Of a DNA stretch of 9,638 nt, positions 5,210 to 9,638 are shown in pieces. The position numbers and the translations under genes are program-made. Below the pieces are notes generated by a model. It was not told where the DNA came from. It was given only the letters and a program-made list of their open reading frames with translations, and ran no database searches. This DNA is from Synergistaceae bacterium. GTDB taxonomy: Bacteria; Synergistota; Synergistia; Synergistales; Aminobacteriaceae. The stretch lies in the NCBI GenBank assembly GCA_017446645.1, contig JAFSQO010000256.1:1-9638 (forward strand). Reading direction: 5' to 3'. How positions within the stretch are numbered: the first letter of the stretch is position 1; each line of letters opens with the position of its first letter.

Positions 5210-6679
5210 ATGAACTATGACATTGTGATAATCGGTTCAGGTATCACAGGAGCGTCAATAGCAAGAGAGCTTTCACGATACAAGCTGAACATTGCAGTGC
5301 TCGACAAGGCCAGTGAACTTCCTGCAGGTGCAAGCCGTGCAAATTCTTCAATGATTCATGGCGGATTTGACGATAAACCCGGAACTGCCAAAGCAAAATT
5401 CTGTGTACCGGGCAACAAGTTATGGCACAAACTCAAGGACGAACTCGATGTTCATATTGATGAATGCGGTTCATTCGTGTGTGCATTCAACGATGACGAG
5501 ATAAAGCACCTTGAGTTACTTCTCAGTCAGGGAAAAGCCAACGGTGCTCCGGGAGTCGAGATAGTTTCAGGCGATGAGTTACGTAAGCGCGAACCTAACG
5601 TATCACCCGAAATAGTAGCGGCTCTCTGGTCTCCTGAAGCGGCTATTATAAATAACTTCGAGGCCGTCAATGCAATGATAGAAAGTGCACAGATTAACGG
5701 GGCAAAATTATTCCTTGAGACTCAGGTTACAGGCTTATTATTTGATGACAAGGGCGGCATTCGAGGCGTTGCCACAAATAAGGGCGACTTCACTGCACCA
5801 ATCGTGATTAACGCAGGAGGAACTCATGCAGGCGAGATAGCTTCATGGGCAGGAGATTCGAGTTTCAAGATTATCCCGACAAAGGGCGAGTACTTTTTGC
5901 TTGACAGGGTCGCAGGAACTTTCGTAACCAGCTTCTTGTTCTCGTGTCCTTCAAAGGCAGGCAAGGGCATTACTGTTTTGCGTACAGCAGAAGGGAATCT
6001 CATGGCAGGCCCTACAGCAACTGAGCAGGAAGACCCGGAAGACAGGGCAACGACTCCGGAGGGCTTGGCCGAAGTTTTGAAGGGTGCAAGAAAGCTCGTT
6101 CCAAATTTCCCTGTAAACATGAACATCACGACTTTTGCAGGAGTCAGGGCAAACACTGAGTCCGGAGATTTTGAGATTAGGGCACTCACAAAACCCAGAG
6201 GCTTCATTAATGCTGCTGGAATCAAATCACCGGGATTCACTTCATCACCAGCTATAGCACAGTACATCGCAGAGTTAATCCGCGAAGAGTTATCTGACAG
6301 GGTGAAATTGACCCCCAACGAGAAATTTATCCCGGAAAGGCGCAACGTCCCCAGATTCTTGTATCTCAACATGGACGAGAGAAAGAAGTTAGCTGAGAAA
6401 GACCCTGCTTATGCCCAGATAGTTTGCAGATGTGAGACAGTAACAGAAGGCCAGGTTATCGAAGCAATCAGGCGCGGAGCAAGGACAATAACAGCCGTCA
6501 AGATGATGACCAGAGCAGGCACAGGACGTTGTCAGGGCGGATTCTGCTGTCCAAGGGTTGCTGAGATTCTTTCGCGCGAGTTAAATATCCCGTTAGAAGA
6601 AATCACAAGGCACGGCGGAGGGTCAAAATTACTCGTCGGGAAGACTAAAGAATTTCTGCTCAACAAGGAGGGGAAATAG
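5210..6679 (+). CDS. GlpA-like FAD-dependent glycerol-3-phosphate dehydrogenase with BFD-type [2Fe-2S] domain
   Basis: 489-residue soluble flavoprotein of the DAO/GlpA family, inferred to oxidise glycerol-3-phosphate to dihydroxyacetone phosphate. The N-terminus is a Rossmann FAD fold with G9-S-G11-I-T-G14 and an acidic strand end (VLDK), followed by GASRANSSMIHGGF, typical of this family. The middle (about 60-380) is the substrate domain, ending with the second flavin contact region AAGIKSPGFTSSPAIAQY. The C-terminal 80 residues are a BFD-like domain with C406-x-C408 and C441-x4-C446, the usual ligands of a [2Fe-2S] cluster; RCQGGFCCP is its signature. There is no membrane segment. A GGGGG ribosome site (5194-5198) lies 11 bases before the ATG. 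The next gene starts two bases after the stop. Adjacent glpF and glpK support the substrate; a broader 2-hydroxyacid or sn-glycerol-1-phosphate role is the main alternative. Confidence 0.85.
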   Translation: MNYDIVIIGSGITGASIARELSRYKLNIAVLDKASELPAGASRANSSMIHGGFDDKPGTAKAKFCVPGNKLWHKLKDELDVHIDECGSFVCAFNDDEIKHLELLLSQGKANGAPGVEIVSGDELRKREPNVSPEIVAALWSPEAAIINNFEAVNAMIESAQINGAKLFLETQVTGLLFDDKGGIRGVATNKGDFTAPIVINAGGTHAGEIASWAGDSSFKIIPTKGEYFLLDRVAGTFVTSFLFSCPSKAGKGITVLRTAEGNLMAGPTATEQEDPEDRATTPEGLAEVLKGARKLVPNFPVNMNITTFAGVRANTESGDFEIRALTKPRGFINAAGIKSPGFTSSPAIAQYIAELIREELSDRVKLTPNEKFIPERRNVPRFLYLNMDERKKLAEKDPAYAQIVCRCETVTEGQVIEAIRRGARTITAVKMMTRAGTGRCQGGFCCPRVAEILSRELNIPLEEITRHGGGSKLLVGKTKEFLLNKEGK

Positions 6680-6680
6680 C

Positions 6681-7934
6681 ATGAACAATAACATTGATGT
6701 CCTCATTATCGGAGCAGGCCCCGCAGGAGTCGCAGCAGGTATAGGCGCAAAGAAAGAAGGCGCACAAAATGTAGTAGTCCTTGAACGTGACTGGGATTTA
6801 GGAGGAATCTTGCAGCAGTGCATTCACCCCGGCTTTGGCTTGAGAACCTTCAAAGAAGAATTAACCGGCCCGGAGTACATGCACAGATTCATTCAGCAGG
6901 CTCACGAAGTCGGCGTGGAATTCAGGACTAACACAATGGTCTTCCAGATAGATAAAGAGTCTAATACAGTCTGGACAATGAACAAAGAACGCGGTATCGA
7001 AGCCCTTAACCCTAAAGCAATAGTTCTCACTATGGGCTGCCGTGAGAGACCATTAGGGGCAATCAGAATCCCCGGCACAAGACCTTCAGGGATTTATACA
7101 GCCGGAACTGCCCAGAGATTCGTCAACATGGAAGGCTACATGCCCGGCAAAAGAGCAGTAATTCTTGGCTCAGGCGATATTGGCTTAATCATGGCTAGGC
7201 GTATGATTTGGGAGGGTGCTGAAGTCGAAGGCGTTTATGAAGTCATGAGCTGGCCCGGCGGATTAAGGCGTAACATTGCCCAGTGTCTTGACGATTACGG
7301 GATACCATTTCACCTTAAGACTACAGTAACGAAAATTCACGGTCAGGACAGGCTCGAAGGCGTTACGGTTGCACAGGTTGACGACCATATGACCCCGATT
7401 AAAGGCACGGAAAGATTCATAGAGTGTGATACGTTATTGCTTGCGATTGGCTTAATCCCTGAAAATGAATTATCTCGAATGGCAGGCATTGAGATTCACA
7501 AAGTAACCGGAGGCCCTGTAGTAAATGACTTGCTTCAGACAACGAACCCGGCAGTCTTCGCAGCAGGTAACGTCGTAATAGTCTATGACCTTGTCGATAA
7601 CGTCAGCGATGAAGGCTTAATCGCAGGGGCAAATGCAGCAAAGTTCGCACTTGGCCGAATTCCCAAGGACGCAAAGAGAATCCCCGTTAAAGGCGGCGAG
7701 AACGTCAGGCTGTACTCCCCTCAGTTCGTTACTGGAGAAGCTGACACTACGATATTTATGCGAGTGACTCACCCGATTGAGCAGGCGTGTAAAGTTTTTG
7801 CTGAACCCGGACTTTACTCTCAGAGATTACGCTATGCAAGGCCCGGAGAGATGAACGAGGTCAAGATTAAGGCCGAACAGATTCGCAATCTTCCGGATTT
7901 GAGCGAGATTGTGATAGACATTCAGCCGGTGTAA
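6681..7934 (+). CDS. FAD/NAD(P)-dependent oxidoreductase, electron-transfer partner of the GlpA-like protein
   Basis: 417-residue protein of the pyridine nucleotide-disulphide oxidoreductase superfamily. The N-terminal FAD fold has G11-A-G13-P-A-G16 and ends in VVVLERD; the central NAD(P) fold has G163-S-G-D-I-G168; the C-terminal flavin motif is AAGNVVIVYDLVDNVSDEG, with a glycine-alanine helix after it. C47 in GGILQQCIHPGFG and the GCRERP motif (119-124) are features of the subgroup that sits beside GlpA-like proteins. There is no CxxC redox pair as in thioredoxin reductase, so it is not a disulphide reductase. AAGGAGG (6665-6671) lies nine bases before the ATG, inside the end of the previous gene. 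Inferred role: it takes electrons from the neighbouring flavin and [2Fe-2S] protein and passes them to NAD(P) or the reverse, as part of one complex. The exact acceptor is not visible from sequence. Confidence 0.85.
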   Translation: MNNNIDVLIIGAGPAGVAAGIGAKKEGAQNVVVLERDWDLGGILQQCIHPGFGLRTFKEELTGPEYMHRFIQQAHEVGVEFRTNTMVFQIDKESNTVWTMNKERGIEALNPKAIVLTMGCRERPLGAIRIPGTRPSGIYTAGTAQRFVNMEGYMPGKRAVILGSGDIGLIMARRMIWEGAEVEGVYEVMSWPGGLRRNIAQCLDDYGIPFHLKTTVTKIHGQDRLEGVTVAQVDDHMTPIKGTERFIECDTLLLAIGLIPENELSRMAGIEIHKVTGGPVVNDLLQTTNPAVFAAGNVVIVYDLVDNVSDEGLIAGANAAKFALGRIPKDAKRIPVKGGENVRLYSPQFVTGEADTTIFMRVTHPIEQACKVFAEPGLYSQRLRYARPGEMNEVKIKAEQIRNLPDLSEIVIDIQPV

Positions 7935-7948
7935 TCGAGGTGATAGCT

Positions 7949-8320
7949 ATGAGTGAAGAGAGAAAATTTATTTGCGTGTCATGTCCGCTTGGCTGCGGTC
8001 TTACTGTTAGCCTTAATGATTCAGGCGAAGTCGTAAAGGTCGAAGGCAACACCTGCCCCAGAGGCGAGAGCTATGCGCGTTCAGAAGTGAAGGATCCTCG
8101 AAGGGTCTTTGCTTCAACAGTTAGGGTCAAAGGCGGAAAGTTGCCCGTCTGTCCGATACGAAGCAAGACTCCTGCTCCTAAAGGGAAGCTGTTCGAGATT
8201 GCTGAAGAAGTTGCGAAACTTGAAGTAAATGCTCCGTTAAAGATCGGGCAAGTTTTGATTCATAACGTCTGCGGAACTGATGTTGATATAGTCGCAAGCA
8301 GAGATTTAGCAGCAGTGTAA
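7949..8320 (+). CDS. DUF1667 protein with conserved cysteines, third subunit of the oxidoreductase cluster
   Basis: 123-residue cytoplasmic protein of the DUF1667 (COG3862) type, a family known mainly for conserved cysteines and for standing next to GlpA-like dehydrogenases. Cysteines are C9-x2-C12-x3-C16, then C36 in TCPRG, C68 in VCPIRSK and C108 in HNVCGTD. The first four look able to bind an iron-sulphur cluster or zinc. The middle part (SKTPAPKGKLFEI) is well conserved in the family as I remember it. Start choice: GAGGTGAT (7937-7944) matches the extended anti-Shine-Dalgarno and places GAGG eight bases before ATG 7949; the in-frame GTG at 7940 lies within that site and is unlikely. The gene begins 14 bases after the previous stop and is followed by a terminator, so it closes the transcript. 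Its biochemical role is inferred from context only. Confidence 0.85.
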   Translation: MSEERKFICVSCPLGCGLTVSLNDSGEVVKVEGNTCPRGESYARSEVKDPRRVFASTVRVKGGKLPVCPIRSKTPAPKGKLFEIAEEVAKLEVNAPLKIGQVLIHNVCGTDVDIVASRDLAAV

Positions 8321-8331
8321 CAATAAATTTT

Positions 8332-8367
8332 TCCCCTGTGAGAGTAATTTTTGCGGGGGATTTTTTT
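8332..8367 (+). terminator. Intrinsic terminator after the DUF1667 gene
   Basis: TCCCC (8332-8336) pairs with GGGGA (8356-8360) around a loop of about 19 bases, followed directly by seven T (8361-8367). The stem is short but GC-only at its core and the T-run is uninterrupted. It lies 12 bases after the stop codon and just before the next promoter. Confidence 0.7.
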
Positions 8368-8377
8368 GTCCTGTAAG

Positions 8378-8406
8378 TTGACATGATTTTATATTTAAGC
8401 TAGAAT
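8378..8406 (+). promoter_or_regulatory. Strong sigma-70-type promoter of the glutamine synthetase gene
   Basis: TTGACA (8378-8383), a perfect -35, a 17-base spacer, and TAGAAT (8401-8406), five of six to the -10 consensus. The start of transcription is expected near 8412-8414, giving a leader of about 58 bases. This is the clearest promoter in the window. Confidence 0.82.
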
Positions 8407-8419
8407 TTCCTGCATTCTA
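8401..8419. promoter_or_regulatory. Inverted repeat over the -10 and start site (candidate operator)
   Basis: TAGAAT (8401-8406) and ATTCTA (8414-8419) are perfect reverse complements separated by seven bases (TTCCTGC). The left arm is the -10 element itself and the right arm lies at the predicted transcription start, the position expected for a repressor operator. No regulator gene is nearby, so the protein is unknown. Confidence 0.45.
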
Positions 8420-8448
8420 AGCAAAGATTTTCGGGATTTTTTTGCTTA
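8418..8448 (+). promoter_or_regulatory. Leader hairpin upstream of the glutamine synthetase gene
   Basis: TAAGCAAA (8418-8425) and TTTGCTTA (8441-8448) form a perfect eight-pair stem, extendable by a G-U and an A-T pair, with a loop containing TCGGGA. It would sit at the 5' end of the mRNA, just before AAAGGAG (8455-8461). It could stabilise the message or be a second protein site. It is not GC-rich and is not followed by a T-run, so it is not a terminator. Confidence 0.45.
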
Positions 8449-8470
8449 AGCATGAAAGGAGTTTGACAAA

Positions 8471-9638
8471 ATGCCTGAATATAAACCGATTAAGGAAATT
8501 TACGGGACTATGATATTCAACCGCCGTGTCATGAAAGAGAGACTCAACCCCGACATCTACGAGCAGGTTATCGCAGCAATGGAGGGCCGGCAGAAATTAT
8601 CACCCGAAGCTGCAGATATAGTCGCTACTACAATGAAAGACTGGGCAATCTCTAAGGGAGCCACACATTGGACGCACTGGTTCCAGCCTCAGACTGAATT
8701 AACGGCGGAGAAACATGCTGCCTTTACCTTACCTGACTCAGAAGGCCGTCCAATCGAAGTCTTCAGGGGGCACAATCTCGTTCAGGGAGAACCCGATGCT
8801 TCGAGTTTCCCAAGTGCAGGGACACGTTCAACGTTTGAGGCACGAGGCTATTCTGCATGGGACATATCAAGCCCCGCTTTTATAGTGAAGAGTCTCAAGG
8901 GCGGGACTCTCTGCATTCCGTCAGTGTTCTTGTCATTTGACGGTTCGCCGTTGGACTTAAAGACTCCGTTACTCAGGGCACTTGATGCATTAGAGAACAG
9001 GGCATTGAAGTTATTGCGGACTCTTGGCCAGAGAGGCATTAAGAACGTGAAGATGACAGTCGGCGCGGAACAGGAGTATTTCCTGCTTGACAGACCAAGG
9101 GCACAGTTAAGACCTGATATTAGATTCTGCGGAAGGACCTTGCTGGGTGCACAGCCTGCTAAGGATCAGAAGCTCGACCATCACTACATGGGGGCAATTC
9201 CTACGAGAGTCCTGCGCTACATGGAAGACGTTGAGAGAATGCTTGCAAGTTATGGGGTCTCTCTGATTGCACGACATAACGAGGTAGCACGATGCCAGTT
9301 TGAATTCGCCCACTTATTCAGCGATGCTAACACTGCCTGCGACCAGAACCAAATGTTAATGGAAGCTATGAGGAAACTTGCAAGAGAACATGAGTTGCGT
9401 TTGCTCTTCCATGAGAAACCCTTTGCGGGAATGAACGGCTCAGGCAAGCACACAAATATCTCACTAATGGACAGTGAAGGCAGGAATTTACTCAAGCCCT
9501 CACATTCTCACAGGCGCAACGTAATTTTCTTGACGTTCTTATCGGCTGTAGTTCTTGGTGTATCGAGATTTCACAGTTTACTGCAGGCAAGCATAGCGAC
9601 TTACGGGAATTTGTTCAGACTTGGAGGACATGAAGCAC
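8471..9638 (+). CDS. glnN: Glutamine synthetase type III (GSIII), 3' end outside window
   Basis: Makes glutamine from glutamate, ammonia and ATP in the cytoplasm; GSIII enzymes are large (about 700 residues) and common in anaerobes. The first 389 residues are present and the frame runs off the right edge. Family marks are THWTHWFQP (about 66-74), GTRSTFEARGYSAWD (117-131), GAEQEYFLLD (198-207), HNEVA (269-273), FHEKPFAGMNGSGKH (313-327, catalytic-domain motif) and RLGGHEA at the cut end. These orders and spacings fit GSIII, not GSI or GSII. The start is fixed by AAAGGAG (8455-8461) nine bases before the ATG. It is monocistronic so far as visible, with its own promoter and overlapping inverted repeats upstream, which suggests nitrogen-dependent control. 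Variations include HNEVARCQFE where HNEVAPGQ is usual. Identity is secure; regulation is inferred. Confidence 0.96.
   Translation, partial: MPEYKPIKEIYGTMIFNRRVMKERLNPDIYEQVIAAMEGRQKLSPEAADIVATTMKDWAISKGATHWTHWFQPQTELTAEKHAAFTLPDSEGRPIEVFRGHNLVQGEPDASSFPSAGTRSTFEARGYSAWDISSPAFIVKSLKGGTLCIPSVFLSFDGSPLDLKTPLLRALDALENRALKLLRTLGQRGIKNVKMTVGAEQEYFLLDRPRAQLRPDIRFCGRTLLGAQPAKDQKLDHHYMGAIPTRVLRYMEDVERMLASYGVSLIARHNEVARCQFEFAHLFSDANTACDQNQMLMEAMRKLAREHELRLLFHEKPFAGMNGSGKHTNISLMDSEGRNLLKPSHSHRRNVIFLTFLSAVVLGVSRFHSLLQASIATYGNLFRLGGHEA

Noticed and set aside
5824..6372. Long open frame on the minus strand inside the GlpA-like gene
   Set aside because: Shadow of a strongly conserved gene; no ribosome site or recognisable product.
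8413..8470. A glutamine riboswitch in the glnN leader
   Set aside because: The leader is only about 58 bases with one simple hairpin and I see none of the multi-stem conserved core of glutamine riboswitches.
7867..9495. Short minus-strand open frames around the DUF1667 and glutamine synthetase genes
   Set aside because: They are antisense to conserved coding sequence and lack ribosome sites or family resemblance.
1..9638. CRISPR array, tRNA or rRNA genes, insertion sequence with transposase, prophage genes
   Set aside because: None seen: no regular direct repeats, no cloverleaf, no transposase or integrase motifs; genes are ordinary core metabolism apart from the points listed.

Overview
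The window reads as chromosomal sequence from a motile, fermentative, strictly anaerobic bacterium. Medium GC, the style of the flagellin C-terminus, a pyrophosphate-type phosphofructokinase, a type III glutamine synthetase and a soluble glycerol-3-phosphate oxidising cluster fit Synergistota best. Thermotogota, Spirochaetota or Clostridia are possible. This is a judgement from remembered family resemblance, not a search.

Layout. At the left edge is the 3' part of a flagellin gene (2-550, +). It faces a 6-phosphofructokinase gene (598-1827, -), and the two convergent genes share a GC-rich terminator hairpin at 561-596. An AT-rich intergenic region (1828-2108) holds divergent promoters. A rightward glycerol block follows: glycerol facilitator GlpF (2109-2867), a short palindromic repeat element (about 2891-2964), glycerol kinase GlpK (2981 or 3107-4639) and a small exported protein of unknown function (4643-5128). 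It closes with a clear intrinsic terminator (5148-5188). Only 21 bases later a second block begins: a GlpA-like FAD protein with a C-terminal BFD-type [2Fe-2S] domain (5210-6679), an FAD/NAD(P) oxidoreductase (6681-7934) and a cysteine-rich DUF1667 protein (7949-8320), ended by another terminator (8332-8367). A consensus-like promoter (TTGACA-N17-TAGAAT) then drives a type III glutamine synthetase gene (8471 to the right edge, 3' end missing).

How they work together. GlpF admits glycerol, GlpK phosphorylates it, and the three-protein oxidoreductase set is inferred to oxidise glycerol-3-phosphate to dihydroxyacetone phosphate, passing electrons to NAD(P) or another soluble carrier instead of the membrane quinone pool, since no GlpC-like anchor is present. 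The product would enter glycolysis, where the PFK (diagnostic Asp and Lys residues of pyrophosphate users) also acts.

The points most worth a second look are the GlpK reading frame, which carries two well-formed ribosome sites 126 bases apart and so may make a long form with a putative membrane-binding tail; the repeat element between glpF and glpK; the DUF1667 cysteine pattern, which resembles the [4Fe-4S] domain of molybdopterin oxidoreductases; and two overlapping inverted repeats at the glutamine synthetase promoter. No tRNA, rRNA, CRISPR array, transposase or transcription regulator gene was seen.
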